Shown here: in pieces, positions 33,231 to 40,022 of the stretch | Position numbering within the stretch: position 1 is the first letter of the stretch | How the letters are laid out: every line of letters begins with the position of its first letter | NCBI GenBank assembly: GCA_900315615.1 | Contig: OMZT01000036.1 | Coordinates: 1 to 40,022, forward strand | Direction: 5' to 3' | Length of the DNA: 40,022 nucleotides | Origin: an uncultured Veillonellaceae bacterium | Lineage (GTDB): Bacteria; Bacillota; Negativicutes; Selenomonadales; Selenomonadaceae | The notes under the pieces: model-generated | Seen by the model: only the letters and a program-made list of their open reading frames with translations | Databases searched by the model: none | What the model was told of the DNA's origin: nothing | Program-made: the position numbers and the translations under genes

Positions 33231-34108
33231 AAAAATTCATACTCTACTATAATCCAGTATCCGGGAATGCAGCTTTTAGAAAAAAGATCGATGGGTTTAT
33301 TGAGATGTTTCAGGCTCTCGGTACAGTGCTTATACCGTATAGGACTACACCAGGGGATAATACTGAGGCGTTTATCAGGCTTACCGAGAGTGTACATGCC
33401 GATGGTATATTGGCGGCTGGTGGTGATGGTACTTTCAATCAGGTAGTCAATATCTGTATAAAGAATGGCATCAGCATTCCCATTGCTGTTATAGGTAGTG
33501 GTACGTCTAATGATTTTGCGATGTCATTGGGATGTACTGATCTCGATGATTATGCCAAGCGCATAGTGGCGGGACATACAATGAAAATGGATGTCGGCTA
33601 TGCGAATAATGATTACTTCATAAACGTAGCCAGTGCTGGAATGCTTACGTGTATTGCACACGATGTGGATCACAAGTGGAAGAATACAATAGGTAAAGCT
33701 GCATATTATATAAAGGGTGTCGGTGAACTTCCAAAGCTGCATCCTATCCATCTAAAAGTCTCTGCAGATGGGAGTCAAGAGTTCGATGGAAGTGCGTATC
33801 TTTTCGTTATAGCTAATAACAACGCTGTAGCAGGGATGAAGAACGTAGCGCCCAGGGCTGAGATAGATGATGGTATGCTTGATTTGTTGATACTTGAGAA
33901 ATGCAGTATGCTGGAATTTGTGAATGTATTCAAGGATATGTTCGCAGGAAAGCTGAATCCACCGAGAAGAGGCATCAGGTATATACAGGCTTCTGAGTTC
34001 GATATAAGTTCAGATATGAATATAGGGAGCGATCTGGATGGAGAAGCAGGTCCCAAGCTTCCGCTGAAGATAAAGACTATACCACGAGCAATAGAGATAT
34101 TCTGCTAA
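33227..34108 (+). CDS. Diacylglycerol-kinase-family lipid kinase (YegS/BmrU-like)
   Basis: 293-aa kinase of the DAGK catalytic family. Motifs: YYNPVSGNAAFRKKI at the start, AAGGDGTFNQVVN as the ATP-binding GGDGT block, GSGTSNDFAMSLG, and GMLDLLILEKCS in the C-terminal beta domain. Substrate could be diacylglycerol, undecaprenol or another lipid; DgkB-like recycling of diacylglycerol is one option. The ATG overlaps the flippase stop by ATGA, so translation is coupled and a shared role in envelope lipid/glycan turnover is a fair inference. Followed by a strong terminator. Confidence 0.9.
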   Translation: MKKFILYYNPVSGNAAFRKKIDGFIEMFQALGTVLIPYRTTPGDNTEAFIRLTESVHADGILAAGGDGTFNQVVNICIKNGISIPIAVIGSGTSNDFAMSLGCTDLDDYAKRIVAGHTMKMDVGYANNDYFINVASAGMLTCIAHDVDHKWKNTIGKAAYYIKGVGELPKLHPIHLKVSADGSQEFDGSAYLFVIANNNAVAGMKNVAPRAEIDDGMLDLLILEKCSMLEFVNVFKDMFAGKLNPPRRGIRYIQASEFDISSDMNIGSDLDGEAGPKLPLKIKTIPRAIEIFC

Positions 34109-34142
34109 AAAGGAGATGTCCATTGGGGCATCTCCTTTTTAG
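34107..34142. terminator. Bidirectional terminator between lipid kinase and DUF815 genes
   Basis: AAAAAGGAGATG (34107-34118) pairs with CATCTCCTTTTT (34129-34140). The A run and T run give U tails in both directions between the convergent genes. Confidence 0.9.
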
Positions 34143-34149
34143 TGACGGA

Positions 34150-35385
34150 TTATTTCATTGTTCCAAGGTAGTAGTTGACGAATTGCTGGGCTGTTCTGCC
34201 ACTCCTTCCAGAATGCTCAACCTCCCATTGCCTACCAAGGATACGAAGCTTATCATCATCTAGTTTAATGCCTGCTTTTTGCAGGTAATGACTTATGATA
34301 TCCAGGTATTGCTGCTGGTCTGGAGCCATGAATGTAATGATGAGACCGAAACGGTCTGATAGCGATATGGTCTCATTCATGCTGTCTTTGCGGTACAATT
34401 CATCCAAGCCACTGTCACGATCACGCCATGTTTCCTTGATGAGATGGCGTCTGTTAGAGGTAGCGTATATGAGTACGTTTTTGGGTCTGGATTCTACGCC
34501 ACCCTCGATAGCGGACTTTAAGTATTTATATTCGGTTTCTGATTCCTCGAATGATAGGTCATCCATGAAAATGATGAAGTGTTTGCTAGCGAACTGGCGT
34601 AGATATTCCATGATATCTGGTAGAGATTTGAGCTGGTGCCTGGTTATCTGCAGGAGCCTTAGCCCATCACTGTAGAAGTGCTTAGCCAGTGCCTTAACAG
34701 ATGATGATTTGCCCGTGCCGCGTGCACCAACCAGCAGGACATTGTTAGAAGGAAGATCGTTTATGAATGCATGCGTGTTTTCGATGAGCTGTTTCTTTTG
34801 ACGTTCATATCCGATTATGTCGGATAGATCCTGTGGCTCAAAATGCTTTATACCACGCAGCTTTCTATTGTTCTCATCCCAGCAGAAGGCGGAATATGAT
34901 GCGATGTCACCATAGCCATACTTCTTGTAATACTGCATGAATGCATTCGTATATTCAGAGGCTGTATGAGCATCTTTCAGCATATCTGCCATAGCGGCAC
35001 GGCTTTCATGGGTTTTGATGCTTGTAGGCGTATAGTTGTCAAGGAATTCACATGGTATGAATACAGAAGATTCCTGCTCGAGTAATGGGAGCAGAATCTT
35101 GATATCGTGAGTGAATGCAGCCAATAGGCTTTCACCGATATTACCATTTTCTGCTTCTATTGTACGCGCCGCAATATTCTCATCATGTGCTAGTCTATGC
35201 AGGAGATACCCACGTATGAGGCTTCCAGAAAATCCGATACGTTCGGCCTCATATATGAGCCTTGACGATGCGAGAGACGTATTTGCATCGTCTTTTTTTA
35301 TCATCGCGGTAATGAGCGCCTTCATTGTCTTATCTCTCAGTAGTTGCCTGCATATCAGGAGATTACGGAGATCAGGTCCTGTCAT
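34150..35385 (-). CDS. DUF815-family AAA ATPase
   Basis: Predicted cytosolic P-loop ATPase of about 411 aa. The N-terminal ~185 residues are helical and without a known domain; FEPQDLSDIIGYERQKKQL opens the ATPase part. Walker A is GARGTGKSS, Walker B FIIFMDDLSFEE, sensor 1-like IYATSNRRHL and an arginine-rich LSDRFGL. DUF815 proteins are widespread in bacteria and of unknown function. AAAGGA is spaced properly for the ATG at 35385 and too close to the ATG at 35394. Monocistronic. Confidence 0.88.
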   Translation of the reverse strand: MTGPDLRNLLICRQLLRDKTMKALITAMIKKDDANTSLASSRLIYEAERIGFSGSLIRGYLLHRLAHDENIAARTIEAENGNIGESLLAAFTHDIKILLPLLEQESSVFIPCEFLDNYTPTSIKTHESRAAMADMLKDAHTASEYTNAFMQYYKKYGYGDIASYSAFCWDENNRKLRGIKHFEPQDLSDIIGYERQKKQLIENTHAFINDLPSNNVLLVGARGTGKSSSVKALAKHFYSDGLRLLQITRHQLKSLPDIMEYLRQFASKHFIIFMDDLSFEESETEYKYLKSAIEGGVESRPKNVLIYATSNRRHLIKETWRDRDSGLDELYRKDSMNETISLSDRFGLIITFMAPDQQQYLDIISHYLQKAGIKLDDDKLRILGRQWEVEHSGRSGRTAQQFVNYYLGTMK

Positions 35386-35624
35386 GATATTCATTCCTTT
35401 CGGTCATTGACGATTAAACATAGTATAGACATATCATGCATATGTTAATTCCATTATACACGGTATATGCTGATATGACGACATTTTTTTAGATGGCGAT
35501 AAGAAGTCGCTCAGCCTGGCTATGTGGTGAATTTATATCAAATATTGGAAGATTTTATTCAAGAATTGTTAATGAATGACATTAATACATGAATAATTGA
35601 TGGCGTTTTTAGACAATAGGACAG

Positions 35625-35653
35625 TTGACATGATTTATATTTGTTGTTATGAT
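35625..35653 (+). promoter_or_regulatory. Promoter of the purine operon
   Basis: Perfect TTGACA (35625-35630), 17 bases, TATGAT (35648-35653). The start site would be near 35660, giving a leader of about 64 bases. Confidence 0.85.
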
Positions 35654-35671
35654 AGACGTGTATGGGGAAAG

Positions 35672-35704
35672 ATGCGGCATGTGTATGCCGCATACAACGT
35701 TTTT
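35672..35704 (+). promoter_or_regulatory. Leader hairpin of the purine operon
   Basis: ATGCGGCAT (35672-35680) pairs perfectly with ATGCCGCAT (35685-35693) around GTGT, followed after six bases by a T run (35700-35704). It lies between the start site and the purE Shine-Dalgarno site, so it could be a weak attenuator, an RNA stabiliser or an operator at the DNA level. Confidence 0.5.
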
Positions 35705-35723
35705 AATGGGGAGGCATATCTTT

Positions 35724-36209
35724 ATGAAGGCATCTGTCTTTATGGGGAGCGATTCTGATTGGCCTATCTTGAAGCCTGCTGTAGAAATTTTGAAGGAATT
35801 TGGAATCGAGACGGAAGTCAACGTCGCATCTGCGCACCGCACACCTGTGAAAGTTCGTGAGCTTGTCACGAATGCTCAGGAGCGCGGAGTTGGCGTGTTC
35901 ATTGCAGCGGCTGGTGCGGCTGCACATCTTGCTGGCGTGATAGCAAGCTATACGACACTGCCCGTGATTGGTGTCCCTATAAATGCTACTCCGCTTAATG
36001 GTATGGATGCGCTTCTTTCCACCGTTCAGATGCCATCTGGCATACCTGTTGCAACGATGGGCGTGAATGGCGCAAAGAATGCTGCAATACTGGCAGTGGA
36101 GATATTTGCTGTTTCGGATACTGAGATGCAGAAGAAACTGGAAGCATACCGTTCCAAGATGGTACGCGAGGTAGAGAAAAAGGCGGCACATGTAGCAGCA
36201 CAGCTGTGA
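35724..36209 (+). CDS. purE: PurE, N5-CAIR mutase
   Basis: Class I PurE of 161 aa that converts N5-carboxyaminoimidazole ribonucleotide to CAIR in purine synthesis. Signature [13 protein letters not shown] near the start, SAHRTP with the catalytic histidine, and [11 protein letters not shown] are present. GGGGAGG precedes the ATG at 35724. First gene of purE-C-F-M-N. No purK is seen in the window; it may lie elsewhere or the enzyme may act on AIR directly. Confidence 0.96.
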   Translation: MKASVFMGSDSDWPILKPAVEILKEFGIETEVNVASAHRTPVKVRELVTNAQERGVGVFIAAAGAAAHLAGVIASYTTLPVIGVPINATPLNGMDALLSTVQMPSGIPVATMGVNGAKNAAILAVEIFAVSDTEMQKKLEAYRSKMVREVEKKAAHVAAQL

Positions 36210-36252
36210 TAGTGCTGCCTTTTATATAATTGAATTGGATGGAGGATTTTTG

Positions 36253-36969
36253 ATGGAAAAGAAAGCAATTTACGAGGGTAAGGCAAAGATTATGTATACA
36301 ACGGATGATCCGGATGTATTGCTGGTCTACTATAAGGATGATGCAACTGCCGGTAACGGTGCAAAGAAGGGTACGATAGAGAACAAGGGAATCATGAACA
36401 ACAAGATGAGCGCATTCTTCTTTGATTTGCTCGCAAAGGAAGGAATCAAGCATCATTATATTAGCATGCCTTCTGATCGTGAGATGCTTGTTAAGAAGCT
36501 CGAGATTGTGCCGCTTGAGGTCATCATCCGCAACGTAGCAGCAGGAAGCCTTGCAAAGCGTCTTGGCCTTAAGGAAGGTACGCCGATGTCCTGCCCTGTT
36601 ATCGAGTTCTGCTATAAGAGCGACGAGCTTGGTGATCCTATGGTTAATCGCTATCACATTCGTGCAATGAAGCTCGCAACAGATGAGGAAATGGAAACCA
36701 TCGAGAGCATGTCATTGAAGATCAACGATATACTTACTAAGTTCCTCAAGGAAAAGAATGTAGATCTGATAGATTTTAAGCTGGAGTTCGGACGCGACAA
36801 GAATGGGGATATCATACTCGGAGATGAGATTTCTCCTGATAACTGCCGTTTCTGGGACAGCACTACGCATGAGAAACTGGATAAGGATCGTTTCCGTCGT
36901 GACCTGGGCAATGTTGAGGATGCGTATAAGGAGATGCTCCATCGTCTGACAGGAGAGAGCTTTAAGTAA
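36253..36969 (+). CDS. purC: SAICAR synthetase
   Basis: Ligates aspartate to CAIR with ATP. 238 aa, the normal size of the stand-alone enzyme. [16 protein letters not shown] at the N-terminus, [29 protein letters not shown] and the ATP-site LIDFKLEFG are family markers. GGAGG supports the ATG at 36253. Its stop codon overlaps the purF ATG (TAATG), so the two are translationally coupled. Confidence 0.97.
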   Translation: MEKKAIYEGKAKIMYTTDDPDVLLVYYKDDATAGNGAKKGTIENKGIMNNKMSAFFFDLLAKEGIKHHYISMPSDREMLVKKLEIVPLEVIIRNVAAGSLAKRLGLKEGTPMSCPVIEFCYKSDELGDPMVNRYHIRAMKLATDEEMETIESMSLKINDILTKFLKEKNVDLIDFKLEFGRDKNGDIILGDEISPDNCRFWDSTTHEKLDKDRFRRDLGNVEDAYKEMLHRLTGESFK

Positions 36970-38405
36970 TGTTCAAGGAAGATATGGGTACTTTATGGCA
37001 TGAGGAATGCGGCGTATATGGTGTATATTCACATGATGAAGATGTGACTATGCTTACTTATTTGGGACTATATGCGTTGCAGCATCGTGGCCAGGAAAGC
37101 GCCGGCATAGCAGTCACAGATGGGGCATGGATGGATGTCACGCGTGGCATGGGACTGGTGAATGAGGTGTTCAGGCATCAGGTGCCACATATGGAAAACC
37201 AGTGTATCGCTATTGGTCATGTGCGTTATTCTACGACTGGTTCGAGTCTGCTTGCAAATACGCAGCCTTTGATGGTCAATTATTCAGGTGGTAAGATTGC
37301 GTTTGCACATAACGGCAACCTTACTAATGCTACTGGTCTGCGTAAGCATCTCGAGGAACAGGGCACTACATTCCAGACGACGATTGACTCCGAGGTTATT
37401 GTAAACCTTGTAGCGAGGTCTAGGGAAGATACAGTTGAGGAGCGCATCCTGGATTCGTTGAGACAAGTCAAGGGTGCCTATTGCCTGACGATCATGACCG
37501 AGGATAAATTGATTGGAGCGAGAGATCCTCAGGGATTCCACCCACTTTGCATCGGTAAGCTAGGCGAAGGGACATATATACTGTCGTCAGAGAGCTGCGG
37601 GCTTGATGTGGTCGGCGCAGAATTCGTGCGCGATGTACGTCCCGGTGAGATGGTGGTTATCGATAGTGAAGGCCTTCATTCATACTGGATTGAAAAGGGC
37701 GCGAGGAACGCATTCTGCGTGTTTGAATATATATATTTTGCACGCCCTGACTCCATCCTCGATGAGCAGAGTGTACATGACGCGAGGTTCATGATGGGCA
37801 GGATGTTGGCACGCGAATCTGGCTATAAGGCTGATATCGTCATTTCTGTGCCAGACTCCGGTAACACTGCCGCATCAGGATATTCCTTCGAGTCTGGCAT
37901 ACCGTATGTTGAAGGGCTCATAAAGAATCGCTACATAGGCAGGACATTCATACAGCCTACACAGAAGAAGCGTGATACCGCGGTAAAGCTGAAGCTGAAC
38001 CCCATACGTTCCGTCGTGTCAGGTAAATCCGTTATCATAGTTGATGATTCTATAGTTCGCGGTACAACGAGCGGAAAGATTGTACGTATGCTTCGTGAGG
38101 CGGGCGCAAAGGAAATACATATGTGCATTTCATCCCCTCCGATCACATATCCGTGCTTTTATGGCATAGACACGTCCGTGCGCAAGGAGCTCATCGCAGC
38201 GACAAAGGACGTTGAGGAGATACGCGAGTATATAGGAGCTGATTCATTGCATTTCCTGTCTATTGACGGACTGAAGAAATGTGTGCGATCAATTGATCCG
38301 CAACATATGTGTTATGCCTGCTTTAACGGCGATTATCCGGTACCTAATGAGAACGGTACGAGTGAGACGGACAAGTATGTATTTGAGCACGGGAGAAAAG
38401 CGTAA
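36969..38405 (+). CDS. purF: Amidophosphoribosyltransferase
   Basis: First committed enzyme of purine synthesis: PRPP + glutamine to phosphoribosylamine. 478 aa, Bacillus type. A propeptide of about 13 residues precedes C14 (WHEECGVYG), the N-terminal glutaminase nucleophile after self-processing. The glutaminase domain has LQHRGQESAG and VRYSTTG; the PRTase domain has VIIVDDSIVRGTTS. Four cysteines (CVFEYIYFARPDS, YPCFYG, and the CYAC pair near the C-terminus) match the [4Fe-4S] ligands of the B. subtilis enzyme, implying oxygen-sensitive stability. Confidence 0.97.
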   Translation: MFKEDMGTLWHEECGVYGVYSHDEDVTMLTYLGLYALQHRGQESAGIAVTDGAWMDVTRGMGLVNEVFRHQVPHMENQCIAIGHVRYSTTGSSLLANTQPLMVNYSGGKIAFAHNGNLTNATGLRKHLEEQGTTFQTTIDSEVIVNLVARSREDTVEERILDSLRQVKGAYCLTIMTEDKLIGARDPQGFHPLCIGKLGEGTYILSSESCGLDVVGAEFVRDVRPGEMVVIDSEGLHSYWIEKGARNAFCVFEYIYFARPDSILDEQSVHDARFMMGRMLARESGYKADIVISVPDSGNTAASGYSFESGIPYVEGLIKNRYIGRTFIQPTQKKRDTAVKLKLNPIRSVVSGKSVIIVDDSIVRGTTSGKIVRMLREAGAKEIHMCISSPPITYPCFYGIDTSVRKELIAATKDVEEIREYIGADSLHFLSIDGLKKCVRSIDPQHMCYACFNGDYPVPNENGTSETDKYVFEHGRKA

Positions 38406-38430
38406 TATTGCCTGCTGATGGAGGAATGTA

Positions 38431-39486
38431 ATGGAAAAGAAACTTACGTACAGGGATGCCGGCGTTGATATAGATGCTGGTAATATGTCTGTATCCATGA
38501 TAAAATCTGCTGTTCGCGCGACGTATAGACCCGAAGTCGTTGGGGATCTTGGCGGCTTTGGTGGATTGTTTGCACCTGATCTTAAGGGGTTCAGTGAGCC
38601 AGTCTTAGTCTCTGGCACTGATGGTGTCGGCACGAAGCTGAAGATAGCATTTATGCTGGACAAGCATGATACGATCGGGCAGGATGCAGTGGCAATGTGT
38701 GTTAACGATATATTGGTGCAGGGAGCAGAGCCTCTTTTCTTTCTTGACTATCTGGCTGTAGGGCATCTGAAACCAGAGCGTGTCGCGGATATCGTTAAGG
38801 GAGTTGCCGCAGCATGCAAGGAGTCTGGGTGTGCCTTGATAGGCGGAGAAACAGCAGAGATGAGCGGTTTCTATCCAGAGGATGAGTATGATATAGCCGG
38901 GTTTGCGGTTGGTGTAGTCGATAAACCCAAGATCATCACTCCTGAGCGTGTGCAAGAGGGGGATGTGCTTTTGGGGCTTCCGTCTACAGGTGTACATTCA
39001 AACGGATTCTCACTTGTAAGGAAGATTTGCTTCGATGTGAAGGGTTTTAGTGGCAGCGAGCATTTTGCGGAGCTGGGTGATAAGACACTTGGAGAGGTTC
39101 TCCTGACTCCGACAAGGCTATACCCATCTGTCTGCATGCCTCTTATACGTGACTTTGATATACACGGAATGGCGCATATCACGGGCGGTGGGTTCTATGA
39201 TAATATTCCGCGCGCACTCCCAGAATGGGCGGGTGCTGAGATATCGGCGGATTCATTCCCTATGCAGCCTATATTCGCTCTCCTGCAGAAGTGGGGCAAC
39301 GTCGATTGGCATGAGATGTACCGTACGTTCAATATGGGAATCGGCATGGTAGTTATCGTATCTGGGGCTGATGCGGATAAGGTCATGGATTACCTTGCTA
39401 AAAAGGGAGAAAAGTCCTTTAAGATTGGTCATGTCACTAGAGGAAATCATGAAATCACTATCAAAGGCGGCGTTTTTGATGCCTGA
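38431..39486 (+). CDS. purM: AIR synthetase (FGAM cyclo-ligase)
   Basis: ATP-dependent ring closure of formylglycinamidine ribonucleotide to AIR. 351 aa. YRDAGVDIDAG at the start, GTDGVGTKLKIA, MCVNDILVQGAEPLFFLDY, GGETAEMSGFY and HITGGGFYDNIPR are PurM signatures. GGAGG precedes the ATG. It overlaps purN by 8 bp. Confidence 0.97.
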   Translation: MEKKLTYRDAGVDIDAGNMSVSMIKSAVRATYRPEVVGDLGGFGGLFAPDLKGFSEPVLVSGTDGVGTKLKIAFMLDKHDTIGQDAVAMCVNDILVQGAEPLFFLDYLAVGHLKPERVADIVKGVAAACKESGCALIGGETAEMSGFYPEDEYDIAGFAVGVVDKPKIITPERVQEGDVLLGLPSTGVHSNGFSLVRKICFDVKGFSGSEHFAELGDKTLGEVLLTPTRLYPSVCMPLIRDFDIHGMAHITGGGFYDNIPRALPEWAGAEISADSFPMQPIFALLQKWGNVDWHEMYRTFNMGIGMVVIVSGADADKVMDYLAKKGEKSFKIGHVTRGNHEITIKGGVFDA

Positions 39487-40022
39487 GACGAGAGAAGAAG
39501 TATTCGGAGTCCTTTGCTCAGGCCGTGGGACAGATTTGCAATCCATTATCGATGCTATTGGACGTGGAGAAATAAATGCGTCTATCGGTGTAGTCATAAC
39601 GGATAAGCCAAATGTCATGGCCTTGGAACGCGCTGATAAAGCCGGTATACAGAATGTCTGTGTGCCACGCAAGGACTATGATGATCGTGAGAGCTTCGAG
39701 AGGGCGATGGTCGCTGAGCTCGAGAAGAACGAGGTCACAACGGTTATCTGCGCAGGATTCATGCGTATCCTGTCTCCTTATTTCGTGCATCATTATGCAG
39801 GACGAATAATCAATATACATCCTGCACTGCTGCCGTCATTTCCAGGGGCACATGCGCATCGGGACGTTCTCGCGTATGGTGTAAAAGTGTCTGGATGTAC
39901 CGTACATTTCGTTGACGAGGGTACGGATAGCGGCCCGATTATCATGCAAAAGGCAGTGCCTGTCCTCGATGATGATACGGAAGAGACACTGGCTGCAAGA
40001 GTCCTGAAGGAAGAGCATATAA
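39479..40022 (+). CDS. purN: GAR formyltransferase (3' end beyond the window)
   Basis: 10-formyl-THF-dependent formylation of glycinamide ribonucleotide. The ATG at 39479 lies inside the last codons of purM, so translation is coupled. 181 codons are visible and the frame is still open at the window edge; full enzymes are about 190-210 aa, so only the C-terminal end is missing. Motifs: VLCSGRGTDLQSII, AGFMRILSPYFV, the catalytic Asn-His in INIHPALLPSFPG and Asp in DEGTDSGPII. Confidence 0.95.
   Translation, partial: MPETREEVFGVLCSGRGTDLQSIIDAIGRGEINASIGVVITDKPNVMALERADKAGIQNVCVPRKDYDDRESFERAMVAELEKNEVTTVICAGFMRILSPYFVHHYAGRIINIHPALLPSFPGAHAHRDVLAYGVKVSGCTVHFVDEGTDSGPIIMQKAVPVLDDDTEETLAARVLKEEHI

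Larger units (their letters stand above)
35386..35723. other. Divergent intergenic region upstream of the purine operon
   Basis: The left part is AT-rich upstream DNA of the minus-strand ATPase; the right part has the purE promoter and leader hairpin. I looked for a purine (guanine/PRPP) riboswitch core and see none. No gene is apparent. Confidence 0.6.

Noticed and set aside
35395-35720. Purine riboswitch upstream of purE
   Set aside because: The conserved purine aptamer core was looked for by eye and is absent.
1-40022. CRISPR array or Cas genes
   Set aside because: No regularly spaced repeats are visible; the only Cas12-related protein is the IS-encoded TnpB.

Overview
The window looks like chromosome of an anaerobic Firmicute, most plausibly a diderm Negativicute (Selenomonas/Mitsuokella/Megamonas-like). 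This is inferred from gene style only: a one-chain pyruvate:ferredoxin oxidoreductase and a flavodiiron protein (anaerobic energy metabolism and O2/NO defence), a ribDEBAH operon under an FMN riboswitch, a Bacillus-type Fe-S PurF, several TTG/GTG starts, AG-rich Shine-Dalgarno sites and many U-tailed terminators. No rRNA gene is present to fix the taxon.

Layout. 1-2,706 (-): a flavodiiron protein and an exported SGNH hydrolase. 2,985-10,592 (+): an amino-acid permease, PFOR with its own sigma-A-type promoter, then a V4R-domain protein next to an EAL protein with a dead GGDEF domain. 10,651-13,239 (-): class II aldolase, an RluA pseudouridine synthase and a phosphoribosyltransferase. 13,240-16,684: an accessory islet in which an IS605-type element (divergent tnpA and tnpB, candidate omega-RNA) has split a small gene; removing about 2,008 bp restores a 140-codon frame. 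16,685-17,821: tRNA-Ser(GCU), dUTPase and an Rrf2 regulator. 17,933-19,102 (-): an exported HEMGH metallopeptidase-like protein. 19,100-23,320: a patchy, partly GC-rich accessory stretch with a methyltransferase, an unknown protein behind a long inverted repeat, a PepSY-type membrane protein, a broken DUF554 gene and a truncated transposase with a strongly structured leader.

23,436-28,631 is the riboflavin operon: promoter, FMN riboswitch with terminator, ribD, ribE, ribBA and ribH, followed closely by a phosphodiesterase and Hsp33. Next come a nicotinamidase-like hydrolase, L28 (-), release factor 3, a SpoVB/MurJ-like flippase overlapping a lipid kinase, and a DUF815 ATPase (-). 35,625 to the end is the de novo purine operon purE-C-F-M-N, with a consensus promoter and a leader hairpin; purN runs off the window.

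The most informative locus is the IS605-type insertion, because the split gene gives an independent check on the element ends and therefore on the TnpB target motif and guide position. No CRISPR array, phage module or recognisable new defence system was seen; the rest is largely housekeeping.
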